Shown here in pieces: positions 1-7,422 of a stretch of 12,662 bases of DNA (the stretch's first letter is position 1; each line of letters opens with the position of its first letter). Source of the stretch: DATHSN01 sp035464115 (GTDB lineage Bacteria; Actinomycetota; Acidimicrobiia; Acidimicrobiales; SKKL01); NCBI GenBank assembly GCA_035464115.1, contig DATHSN010000444.1:1-12662 (forward strand), read 5' to 3'. A program made the position numbers and the translations under genes. The notes beneath the pieces are model-generated. The model saw only the letters and a list, made by a program, of their open reading frames with translations, did not search any database and had not been told where the DNA came from.

Positions 1-133
1 CGGAGTCGGTGCCCTGGGCGGCGTCGACGGTGGCGAGGTGGTCGGCGCGGGCCCGCATGGCGTCGAGGCACGCGTGGGCGTGGTCGAGGTGGCGCTGCTC
101 GGCGAGCAGCTCGGGATCCGGTGGCTCGCCCAT
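1..133 (-). CDS. Probable HelD-type RNA polymerase-associated helicase, N-terminal fragment
   Basis: Only the first 44 codons are in the window; the gene continues past the left edge. The start is the ATG at 133-131, and the peptide begins MGEPPDPELLAEQRHLDHAH and then continues with a CLDAMRARADHL stretch. This acidic, helical, charged N-terminus (EQ..LD.A...LDAMR.RA) resembles the start of actinobacterial HelD/HelR proteins, UvrD/Rep-like superfamily 1 ATPases that release stalled RNA polymerase; in that family the N-terminal coiled coil inserts into the polymerase secondary channel. No ATPase motif is visible because they lie further downstream, so the call rests only on the N-terminal pattern. 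The gene is divergent from dnaE2 and shares its 125-base intergenic region. A -10-like TACCGT ends 10 bases before the ATG and no Shine-Dalgarno is seen. Another protein with a helical N-terminus cannot be excluded. Confidence 0.6.
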   Translation of the reverse strand, partial: MGEPPDPELLAEQRHLDHAHACLDAMRARADHLATVDAAQGTDS

Positions 134-143
134 GGGGCCCGAG

Positions 144-149
144 ACGGTA
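144..149 (-). promoter_or_regulatory. Candidate -10 element of the helicase gene
   Basis: Read on the minus strand, TACCGT (149 to 144) fits the actinobacterial TANNNT -10 pattern and is followed by 10 bases and then the ATG at 133. Transcription would start only about 3 bases before the start codon, suggesting a near-leaderless mRNA. No convincing -35 box is visible. Confidence 0.4.
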
Positions 150-219
150 GCCCCTCGCCCCGCACGCCACCCCCGAATTGCGGCGCTCGGCCCCCGCCGG
201 GGTGGCTGAGCGACGCGAG

Positions 220-248
220 TTGGGAGGCGAACAGGTGTTCGGTACGGT
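220..248 (+). promoter_or_regulatory. Candidate dnaE2 promoter (-35 TTGGGA, -10 TACGGT)
   Basis: TTGGGA (220-225) and TACGGT (243-248) are separated by exactly 17 bases, and the LexA box lies inside this spacer, where a bound repressor would block RNA polymerase. The expected transcription start near 255 leaves only a few leader bases before the ATG at 259. A weak purine stretch GGTGGA (246-251) is the only thing resembling a ribosome binding site. Confidence 0.5.
228..241 (+). promoter_or_regulatory. SOS box (LexA operator) of dnaE2
   Basis: CGAACAGGTGTTCG is a 14-base operator with perfect dyad arms, CGAAC-N4-GTTCG, around the spacer AGGT. The mycobacterial and wider actinobacterial LexA consensus is TCGAAC-N4-GTTCGA; only the two outermost bases differ. 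It ends 17 bases before the ATG at 259 and lies between the putative -35 and -10 hexamers. dnaE2 is a classic SOS gene, so the site and the gene support each other. A rough composition-based estimate gives under 0.01 chance matches to the ten fixed bases in a window this size. Confidence 0.88.
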
Positions 249-258
249 GGATCTCCCT

Positions 259-3200
259 ATGGGATGGCGCAACCCCGCGGTGCCCTGGACCGAGCTCGAG
301 CGGCGGCTGTCGGGCGGGGTCGGGGTCGAGCACCCGTTCCCGGGCGACGGGTCCGACAGCCCGGCCTGGTCGCGCCGGCGCGCCTCCTACGACCCCGCGC
401 CGCTGCCCCGGGCCACCGGCACCGTCGCCTACGCCGAGCTGCACTGCCACTCCCACTTCAGCTTCCTCGACGGGGCCTCGTCGCCCGAGGCGCTGGTGGA
501 GGAGGCCGTGCGCCTCGGCCTCGACGCCCTCGCCCTCACCGACCACGACGGCGTCTACGGGGTGGTGCGCTTCGCCGAGGCGGCCCGGGTCCACGGCCTG
601 CCCACCGTGATCGGCGCCGAGCTCACCCTCGACGCCCACGCCGGCGGCGCCCCCGCCCGCACCGGGGCGCCCGACCCGCCCGGCCACCACCTCGTCGTGC
701 TGGCCCGGGGGCCCACCGGCTACGCCCGGCTCACCACCGCCATCAGCGAGGCCCAGCTGGCGGGCGAGAAGGGGGCGCCCCGCCTCGACCTCGACCGCCT
801 GGCCGAGCTGGCCGGCCCCCCGGGGTCGTGGGCGGTGCTCACCGGGTGCCGCACGGGCGCGGTGCCCGCTGCGCTCGTGGCCGACGGGCCGGCGGTGGCC
901 CGCCGCCGCCTCGACGAGCTGGTCGAGCGGTTCGGCGCCGCCCACACCTTCGTCGAGCTCTGGGACCACGGCGACCCGCTCGACTCGGCCCGCAACGACG
1001 CCCTCGCCGCCCTCGCCGTGCGGGCCGGCGTCGACCCCGTCGCCACCAGCAACGTGCACCACGCCACCCCCGCCGGCCGGCGCCTGGCCGCCGTGGTGGC
1101 CGCCATCCGGGCCCGCCGCTCGCTCGACGAGCTCGACGGGTGGCTGCCCGCCGGGGGTGGTGCCCACCTGCGCTCGGGTGCCGAGCAGGCCCGTCGCTTC
1201 GCCCGCTACCCCGGGGTGGTCGAGCGGGCTGCCACCCTCGGGCGCGAGCTGGCGTTCGACCTCGCCCTCGTCGCCCCGCAGCTGCCGCCGTTCCCCTGCC
1301 CCCCCGGCCTCGACGAGATGGCCCACCTGCGCCAGCTGGTCGAGGCCGGCGCCGCCGGACGCTACGGGCCCCGCCACGCCGAGCGCGTCCCGGGGGCGTG
1401 GGCCCAGATCGACCACGAGCTGGCGGTCATCGAGCAGCTGGGCTTCCCCGGCTACTTCCTCGTGGTGTGGGACCTCGTCCGCTTCTGCGGCGAGCGGGGC
1501 ATCCTCTGCCAGGGCCGGGGGTCGGCCGCCAACTCGGCGGTCTGCTACGCCCTCGGCGTCACCAAGGCCGACGCGGTGTCGCTCGGCCTGCTCTTCGAGC
1601 GCTTCTTGTCGCCCGAGCGCGACGGCCCGCCCGACATCGACCTCGACATCGAGTCCGACCGGCGCGAGGAGGTCATCCAGTACGTCTACGAGCGCCACGG
1701 CCGGCGCGACGCCGCCCAGGTGGCCAACGTCATCACCTACCGGGCCAAGTCGGCGGTGCGCGACGTGGCCCGGGCCCTCGGCCACGCCCCCGGCCAGCAG
1801 GACGCCTGGGCCAAGGAGGTCGACCGGTGGAGCCCGCTCGCCACCACCGCCGAGGCCCCCGACACCACCATCCCCGCGCCGGTGCTCGAGATCGCCGCCG
1901 AGCTCGAGCACGCGCCGCGCCACCTCGGCATCCACTCGGGCGGCATGGTCATCTGCGACCGCCCCATCATCGAGGTGTGCCCGGTGGAGTGGGGGCGGAT
2001 GCCGGGGCGCTCGGTGCTGCAGTGGGACAAGGACGACTGCGCCGCGGTGGGCCTGGTCAAGTTCGACCTGCTGGGGCTGGGCATGCTCACCGCGCTGCAC
2101 CTCACCCTCGACCTGGTGCGCGACCACCACGGCGTCGACATCGACCTGGCCACCCTGCCCCAGGACCCCGAGGTCTACGACATGCTCTGCCGGGCCGACT
2201 CGGTGGGCGTGTTCCAGGTGGAGAGCCGGGCCCAGATGGCCACCCTGCCCCGCCTGCGGCCCCGCACCTTCTACGACCTGGTGGTCGAGGTGGCGCTCAT
2301 CCGCCCCGGCCCCATCCAGGGCGGGTCGGTGCACCCCTACCTGCGCCGCCGCGACGGCCGCGAGCCGGTCACCTACCTGCACCCCCTGCTCGAGCGCTCC
2401 CTCGCCAAGACCCTCGGGGTGCCCCTGTTCCAGGAGCAGCTCATGCAGATGGCCATCGACGTCGCCGGGTTCAGCCCCGGCGAGGCCGACCAGCTGCGCT
2501 CGGCCATGGGGGCCAAGCGCAGCCGCGAGCGCATGGAGCGCCTCCGCGCCCGGCTGTTCGCGGGGATGGCCGAGCGGGGCGTCGCCGACGAGGCCGCCGA
2601 GCGGATCTACGACCAGCTGGCGGCGTTCGCCAACTACGGGTTCCCCGAGAGCCACTCGGTGTCGTTCGCCTACCTCGTCTACGCCAGCTCGTGGCTCAAG
2701 CGCTTCTACCCGGCCGCGTTCTGCGCCGCCCTGCTCGGCGCCCAGCCCATGGGCTTCTACTCGCCCCACACGCTCGTCCAGGACGCCCGTCGCCACGGGG
2801 TGGCGGTGCGCACCCCGTGCGTGGCCCGCTCGGCGGTGCTGGCCACCCTCGAGCCCCCCGACCCCCCCGACCCCGCCTGGTGTCCCGCGCCGGTGGCCGG
2901 TCCGGGGGCCCCGCCGCCCACCTGGGGCGAGGGCGGGCCGGCCGTGCGGCTCGGGCTGGCCGCGGTGCGCGGGGTGGGCGACGACCTCGCCGAGCGCATC
3001 GTGGCCGGTCGCCCGTGGGCCGGTCCCGAGGACCTGGCCCGGCGCACCGGCGCCACCGGCCCCCAGCTCGAGGCGCTGGCCACCGCGGGCGCGCTCGGGT
3101 GCTTCGGGCTCGACCGCCGTCGGGCCCTGTGGAGCGCGGGGGCGGCGGCCGCGTCGCGTCCCGACCGCCTCGCGGGCACCGTCGGCGGCATCGACGCGCC

Positions 3201-3633
3201 CCGCCTGCCGGGCATGGACGAGCGCGAGGAGGCCCTCGCCGACCTGTGGGCCACCGGGGTGGCCCCCGAGGGCCATCCCACCCGGTTCGTGCGCGAGCGC
3301 CTGGCCGCGGTGGGGGTGGTCACCGCCGCCGACCTCCCCGGCGTCGAGCACGGCGCCCGCGTCCGCGTGGCCGGGGTGGTCACCCACCGCCAGCGACCGG
3401 CCACCGCCGGGGGCACCATGTTCTTCAACCTCGAGGACGAGACCGGGCTGGTCAACGTGGTCGTGTCGGTGGGCTGCTACTCCCGCCATCGCCGGGTGGC
3501 GCGGGCCGCCCCGGCCCTGGTGGTGCGCGGTCGCCTCGAGCGGGGCGACGGCGGGGTGCTCAACGTGATCGCCGAGCGGCTCGAGCCCCTCGACGGCGTG
3601 GTGAGCCCGCTGCGCTCCCGCGACTTCCGCTGA
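259..3633 (+). CDS. dnaE2: Error-prone DNA polymerase III alpha subunit DnaE2 (ImuC)
   Basis: This is a C-family polymerase for translesion synthesis and damage-induced mutagenesis, normally working with ImuA' and ImuB (neither is in the window). The product has 1124 residues. An N-terminal PHP domain (about 57-270) contains AELHCHSHFS (59-68) and LTDHDG (93-98). The polymerase core has GRGSAANS (419-426), PDIDLDIE with Asp459/461/463, and VKFDLL with Asp603; by homology to E. coli DnaE Asp401/403/555 these supply the catalytic aspartates. A helix-hairpin-helix part follows, then an OB-fold (about 1030-1110), and the protein ends SRDFR as mycobacterial DnaE2 does. There is no sign of a proofreading exonuclease. 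The start is set by ATG 259: MGWRNPAVPW matches the family N-terminus, whereas the longer TTG start at 178 would place the SOS box inside the gene. A proline-rich insert at about 865-890 is longer than in M. tuberculosis DnaE2. Confidence 0.97.
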   Translation: MGWRNPAVPWTELERRLSGGVGVEHPFPGDGSDSPAWSRRRASYDPAPLPRATGTVAYAELHCHSHFSFLDGASSPEALVEEAVRLGLDALALTDHDGVYGVVRFAEAARVHGLPTVIGAELTLDAHAGGAPARTGAPDPPGHHLVVLARGPTGYARLTTAISEAQLAGEKGAPRLDLDRLAELAGPPGSWAVLTGCRTGAVPAALVADGPAVARRRLDELVERFGAAHTFVELWDHGDPLDSARNDALAALAVRAGVDPVATSNVHHATPAGRRLAAVVAAIRARRSLDELDGWLPAGGGAHLRSGAEQARRFARYPGVVERAATLGRELAFDLALVAPQLPPFPCPPGLDEMAHLRQLVEAGAAGRYGPRHAERVPGAWAQIDHELAVIEQLGFPGYFLVVWDLVRFCGERGILCQGRGSAANSAVCYALGVTKADAVSLGLLFERFLSPERDGPPDIDLDIESDRREEVIQYVYERHGRRDAAQVANVITYRAKSAVRDVARALGHAPGQQDAWAKEVDRWSPLATTAEAPDTTIPAPVLEIAAELEHAPRHLGIHSGGMVICDRPIIEVCPVEWGRMPGRSVLQWDKDDCAAVGLVKFDLLGLGMLTALHLTLDLVRDHHGVDIDLATLPQDPEVYDMLCRADSVGVFQVESRAQMATLPRLRPRTFYDLVVEVALIRPGPIQGGSVHPYLRRRDGREPVTYLHPLLERSLAKTLGVPLFQEQLMQMAIDVAGFSPGEADQLRSAMGAKRSRERMERLRARLFAGMAERGVADEAAERIYDQLAAFANYGFPESHSVSFAYLVYASSWLKRFYPAAFCAALLGAQPMGFYSPHTLVQDARRHGVAVRTPCVARSAVLATLEPPDPPDPAWCPAPVAGPGAPPPTWGEGGPAVRLGLAAVRGVGDDLAERIVAGRPWAGPEDLARRTGATGPQLEALATAGALGCFGLDRRRALWSAGAAAASRPDRLAGTVGGIDAPRLPGMDEREEALADLWATGVAPEGHPTRFVRERLAAVGVVTAADLPGVEHGARVRVAGVVTHRQRPATAGGTMFFNLEDETGLVNVVVSVGCYSRHRRVARAAPALVVRGRLERGDGGVLNVIAERLEPLDGVVSPLRSRDFR

Positions 3634-3637
3634 CCGG

Positions 3638-3643
3638 TACGGT
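3638..3643 (+). promoter_or_regulatory. Candidate -10 element before the first GGDEF-EAL gene
   Basis: TACGGT lies in the 18-base gap between dnaE2 and the next gene, and 8 bases separate it from the ATG at 3652, the spacing expected for a leaderless transcript. The nine bases CGGTACGGT (3635-3643) are identical to those at the dnaE2 promoter (240-248). There is no good -35 and no Shine-Dalgarno, so the gene may be read from this promoter, by read-through from dnaE2, or both. Confidence 0.45.
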
Positions 3644-3651
3644 CTGCTCAC

Positions 3652-6600
3652 ATGCCCCCGCCCGAGGCCGACGGGACCCGTGTGGAGACCGAGGCGGCCA
3701 TCGAGGGATCACCGTCCCCGTCGGCCGTCGACGGCCCCACCTCGCTGTCCGAGCGGGCCCTCGAGGCCACCCAGGAAGGCGTGATGGTGCACCGCGCCGT
3801 GCGCGACGCCAGCGGTGCCATCGTCGACTTCGAGTGGCTGCTCGTGAACCGGGCCGGGGCGCGGATGGCGGGCCTGGCGGTCGCCGACCTCGTCGGACGG
3901 CGCCTGTTGGAGGTGCTCCCCGGCCACCGCCCGAGCGGGCTGTTCGACCGCTACGTCCGGGTGGTCGAGACCGGCGAGTCGGCCACGTTCGTGCAGCACT
4001 ACGCCCACGACGGCATCGACACCGCGTTCGACATCGACGTCGCCAAGCTCGACGACGGCTTCGTCGTCACCTTCGCCGACCGCACCCTCCAAGAGCGCGC
4101 CACCGCCGCGCTCGCGGAGAGCGAGGCCCGCTACCGCGAGCTGGTGGAGCACCAGGCCGAGTTCGTGTGCCGGATGCTGCCCGACACCACCTTCACCTTC
4201 GCCAACGAGGCCTACGCCCGCTACCGGGGCTTCACCCCCGAGTCGATCCTCGGGGTGAAGATGCTCGCCATCCTCCCCGAGGAGCGTCGCGACGGGGCCG
4301 CCGAGGTCATCGCCTCGCTCGGGCCCGAGCGCACCTCGATCACCGACGAGGGCTTCTTCGTCGACGTCGACGGGTACGAGCGCTGGCAGCAGTGGACCAC
4401 CACCGCGGTGATCGACGAGGCGGGCCGGGTCGTCGAGATCCAGGCCGTCGGCATCGACATCACCGCGCGCAAAGAGGTCGAGCTGGTGCTCGAGCGCGAG
4501 CGCGGGCGCTTCGCCGCCCTCGTCGAGCACTCCTCCGACGTCATCTTGCTCGTCGGCCTCGACGGCGGCGTCCGCTACGCCAGCCCCTCGGTCGAACGGG
4601 TCCTCGGGTGGCACCCCGACGCGGTGGCCAACGTGCTCGACGTCATCCACCCCGACGACCGCGACGCGGTGTTCGACGGGTTCCGTGGCGTCCGCCGCTC
4701 GCACACCCCGTTCCGCGGGCACGTGCGGGCCGCCACCGTCGAGGGTGGCTACCGCTGGCTCGAGCTGGTCGGCACCGACCGCACCCACGACCCGACGGTG
4801 CGGGGGTTCGTGCTCAACGCGCGCGACGTCACCGACGAGGTCGAGGCGCTCGACGCGCTGGCCGGTCGGGCCGAGCTGCTCGCCCTGCTGTCACAGCTCA
4901 GCACCCGCTTCATCGACCTCCCGGTCGACGACGTCGACGCCGCCATCCACGCCGCGCTCGCCGATCTCGGCACCGCCGTGGGTGTCGACCGGGTCTACGT
5001 GTTCGCCCTGGACCACGACCGCCGCACCGCCGACAACACCCACGAGTGGTGCGCCGACGGCATCGCCCCGCAGATCGACAACCTCCAGGGGCTGACGTTC
5101 GACACCATCCCCCGGTTCGCGCAGACCATCGTCGATCTCGAGGTCGTGCACCTCCCCTCGATCGCCGACCTGTCCGGCGAGTGGAGCGGCGAGCGCGGGG
5201 TCCTCGCCCCCCAGGGCATCCACTCACTGCTGGCCGTGCCGATGATCGAGGCGGGGGTGGCCGTCGGCTTCCTCGGGTTCGACTCGGTGCGGCGGGCCCG
5301 GCAGTGGTCCGACGCCGACATCACCGTGTTGCGGTCGGCGGCGGCCGCCATCACCCAGCTGCTCCTGCGGGCCCGCACCGAGTCCGAGGTGCGCGCCGCC
5401 GCCGGTCGCTACCGGGCCCTGGTGGCAGGGGTGCCCGACCTGTTGATCCGCCTCGACGGCGACGGCGTCGTGCTCGACTGGGAGCACGCCGCCGCCGTCG
5501 AGCTCGACGCCGACGGCGCGGTGGGGCGTCCGCTCACCGAGGTCGCGCCCGCGCTGGCCGCAGCCGTGCCCGCGGCCCCCGCCGACCTGGCCACCTCCCC
5601 GACGGTGGTGGCCGTCGAGGTCAGCACCGCCGACGGTCTCACCCGCTCGCTCGAGGCCCGGGTCACCGCGGCGGGCGACGAGACGATCCTGGTGGTCCGC
5701 GACGTCACCGAGCAGCGGCGCCTCGAGGCCGTCCTCGTCCACGAGGCCAACCACGACTCGCTCACCGGGCTCGGCAACCGTCGCCTGTTCACCGAGCGCC
5801 TCGAGGAGGCGTTGCGGTCGGCCCGTCGCGCCGACGCCACCACCGGTCCCGCGGTGCTGTTCATCGACCTCGACGGCTTCAAGGTGCTCAACGACTCGCT
5901 CGGCCACGACGTCGGCGACCAGGTGCTCACCGTGCTGGGGGAGCGCCTCGAGGGCGCGGTGCGTCCCGGCGACCTCGTCGCCCGCCTGGGCGGCGACGAG
6001 TTCGCGGTGCTCGCCCAGCGGGTGCCCGACGCCGACGTGGCGGTGCAGCTCGCCGAGCGGGTCGCCGACGCGCTGGGCCGACCCGTGCTCACCGACGCCG
6101 ACGACCTGGTGATCACCGCGAGCATCGGCATCGTGCTGGCCGAACCGAGCAGCACCAGCGGGTCGATGCTGCGCGACGCCGACGCCGCCATGTACCGGGC
6201 CAAGGCCAACGGCCGGCGGCGCGTCGAGGTGTTCACCCCCGACATCCGCGAAGCGGCGCTGGTGCGCCACCGCGTCGAGCGCGACCTGCGGCGGGCGCTC
6301 GAGGGCGGCCAGCTGCGCCTGCACCACCAGCCGATCTGGTCGCTGTCGGGGCGCCGCTGGACCGGGGCCGAGGCGCTCGTGCGATGGCAGCACCCGACGC
6401 GTGGGCTGCTGGCGCCCGGCGCGTTCCTCCCGGTGGCCGAGGAGGTGGGGCTGCTCGGCGCCATCGGCGACTGGGTGGTGGGGGAGGCGGCGCGCACCGC
6501 CGCCCGGTGGCGGGCCGAGGGTGGTCCCCGCGCCGAGCTGGTGGTCTGGGTGAACCTCGCGGCGTGCCAGCTCACCGATCCCGACCTTCCGGCCACGGTC

Positions 6601-7071
6601 CTGGCGCACCTCGAGCGGGCCGGCCTCCCGACCGACGCCCTCGGGGTGGAGGTCACCGAGACGGTGGTCGTGGCCGACGTGGCCCGCGTCCGCCACAACC
6701 TCGAAGCGCTGCGCGCCGCGGGCATCGCGGTGGCGCTCGACGACTTCGGCAGTGGGCTGTCGTCGCTCACCCACCTCGACCGGCTGCCGCTCGACGTCGT
6801 CAAGCTCGACGGGGCGTTCGTCCGGGGCGTCGTCGACGACGAGCGCACGCGGAAGCTGGTGGCGGGCATCGTCGCCCTGGTGAACGCGCTGGGTCTGCGC
6901 GTGGTGGCCGAGGGCGTGGAGCGCGTCGACCAGCTGGCTCGCCTCGTGGCCCTCGGGGTCGACGAGGTGCAGGGCTACCACCTGGGCCGGCCCTGCCCCG
7001 ACGACCACCTCGATGTGGCCCTCGCCCGCCCGCCCGCCGACGCGTCAGACGGCGCACCAGACGACGGGTGA
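3652..7071 (+). CDS. Cytosolic PAS/GAF sensor with GGDEF and EAL domains (c-di-GMP turnover)
   Basis: The 1139-residue protein has no membrane segment or signal peptide. Its order is a divergent PAS (about 35-145), PAS (160-275), PAS (285-400), GAF (405-575, with HEWC and PQIDNLQ), PAS (585-690), GGDEF (695-860) and EAL (875-1125). The cyclase site is canonical GGDEF (780-784), with FIDLDGFK upstream and an RxxD product-inhibition site (R771-D774) five residues before it. The phosphodiesterase site is complete: EAL 907-909, N968, E1000, E1003, D1030-D1031, K1051, E1087, E1090 and Q1107. Both activities are therefore possible, gated by the N-terminal sensors whose ligands cannot be read from sequence. 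The start ATG is 18 bases after the dnaE2 stop; there is no Shine-Dalgarno, but a -10-like TACGGT lies 8 bases upstream. It probably shares an ancestor with the convergent GGDEF-EAL gene (common VRPGDLVARL and WQHPTRGL). Confidence 0.95.
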   Translation: MPPPEADGTRVETEAAIEGSPSPSAVDGPTSLSERALEATQEGVMVHRAVRDASGAIVDFEWLLVNRAGARMAGLAVADLVGRRLLEVLPGHRPSGLFDRYVRVVETGESATFVQHYAHDGIDTAFDIDVAKLDDGFVVTFADRTLQERATAALAESEARYRELVEHQAEFVCRMLPDTTFTFANEAYARYRGFTPESILGVKMLAILPEERRDGAAEVIASLGPERTSITDEGFFVDVDGYERWQQWTTTAVIDEAGRVVEIQAVGIDITARKEVELVLERERGRFAALVEHSSDVILLVGLDGGVRYASPSVERVLGWHPDAVANVLDVIHPDDRDAVFDGFRGVRRSHTPFRGHVRAATVEGGYRWLELVGTDRTHDPTVRGFVLNARDVTDEVEALDALAGRAELLALLSQLSTRFIDLPVDDVDAAIHAALADLGTAVGVDRVYVFALDHDRRTADNTHEWCADGIAPQIDNLQGLTFDTIPRFAQTIVDLEVVHLPSIADLSGEWSGERGVLAPQGIHSLLAVPMIEAGVAVGFLGFDSVRRARQWSDADITVLRSAAAAITQLLLRARTESEVRAAAGRYRALVAGVPDLLIRLDGDGVVLDWEHAAAVELDADGAVGRPLTEVAPALAAAVPAAPADLATSPTVVAVEVSTADGLTRSLEARVTAAGDETILVVRDVTEQRRLEAVLVHEANHDSLTGLGNRRLFTERLEEALRSARRADATTGPAVLFIDLDGFKVLNDSLGHDVGDQVLTVLGERLEGAVRPGDLVARLGGDEFAVLAQRVPDADVAVQLAERVADALGRPVLTDADDLVITASIGIVLAEPSSTSGSMLRDADAAMYRAKANGRRRVEVFTPDIREAALVRHRVERDLRRALEGGQLRLHHQPIWSLSGRRWTGAEALVRWQHPTRGLLAPGAFLPVAEEVGLLGAIGDWVVGEAARTAARWRAEGGPRAELVVWVNLAACQLTDPDLPATVLAHLERAGLPTDALGVEVTETVVVADVARVRHNLEALRAAGIAVALDDFGSGLSSLTHLDRLPLDVVKLDGAFVRGVVDDERTRKLVAGIVALVNALGLRVVAEGVERVDQLARLVALGVDEVQGYHLGRPCPDDHLDVALARPPADASDGAPDDG

Positions 7072-7084
7072 GCGCCCCGCCGTC

Positions 7085-7114
7085 GAGTGCCTGGCGCACC
7101 GCCGGCCGGCGCTC
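7085..7114 (+). terminator. Candidate hairpin between the convergent genes
   Basis: GAGTGCC (7085-7091) can pair with GGCGCTC (7108-7114) with one G-U wobble, and the loop holds a further GGC/GCC pairing. A perfect 12-base palindrome CGCCGGCCGGCG (7100-7111) lies within it. It sits just after the TGA at 7069-7071, where a terminator would be expected, but no T-run follows, so intrinsic termination is doubtful. Confidence 0.28.
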
Positions 7115-7421
7115 AGCGCAGCGCCTGGGCCAGGCGGCCGAGGGCGGCGGCCACCGTGGCGTGGGGGTCGTCGCCGGGGTCGTCGCCGGCGAGCGCGGTC
7201 GGCTCACGGCGATCGGCCACCTGCTCGGCGAGCAGGCGCAGGGTGGTGGCCACCGTCTCGCACTCGTGGCGGGTCACGGCGTCACGGTCGTGACGCAGGT
7301 GGGGCAGCACCTGGTCGACCTGGAGGTTCACCGCGGCGGCGGCCTCCTCGGGCGCCAGGCGGCCGTCGAGCAGGGCGCGAGCGGTCTCGACCGGGAACCG
7401 GACCCGTTCGGACGGGTGCAC
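7113..7421 (-). CDS. Small hypothetical protein, translationally coupled
   Basis: This encodes a 102-residue soluble, mostly helical, charged protein that I do not recognise. It starts with GTG at 7421, one base after the TGA of the upstream GGDEF-EAL gene (7425-7423), an arrangement that strongly suggests translational coupling. Third codon positions are almost all G or C, as in the neighbouring genes, supporting real coding. The product begins MHPSERVRFP, has an Ala-rich segment EEAAAAVNLQVDQVL (about 25-39) that could be a degenerate helix-turn-helix, and a second helical part rich in His and Glu around 45-70. An acidic linker (ALAGDDPGDDP, about 76-86) precedes a final short helix. There is no signal peptide, membrane segment or cysteine cluster (a single Cys). 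By position it may modulate or depend on the adjacent c-di-GMP protein; that is inference from context only. Confidence 0.7.
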   Translation of the reverse strand: MHPSERVRFPVETARALLDGRLAPEEAAAAVNLQVDQVLPHLRHDRDAVTRHECETVATTLRLLAEQVADRREPTALAGDDPGDDPHATVAAALGRLAQALR

Positions 7422-7422
7422 G

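Noticed and set aside
178..258. Longer dnaE2 reading frame starting at TTG 178
   Set aside because: The extra 27 residues are not part of the family, and this start would put the SOS box and promoter inside the coding region.
7122..7136. Inverted repeat CGCCTGG-G-CCAGGCG
   Set aside because: It lies within the last codons of the small gene and has only a one-base centre; best explained by codon composition, though it might add to a hairpin at the convergent junction.
7396..7410. GAAC...GTTC near the end of the small gene, resembling a LexA box
   Set aside because: The spacer between the half-sites is seven bases rather than four, and it lies inside coding sequence.
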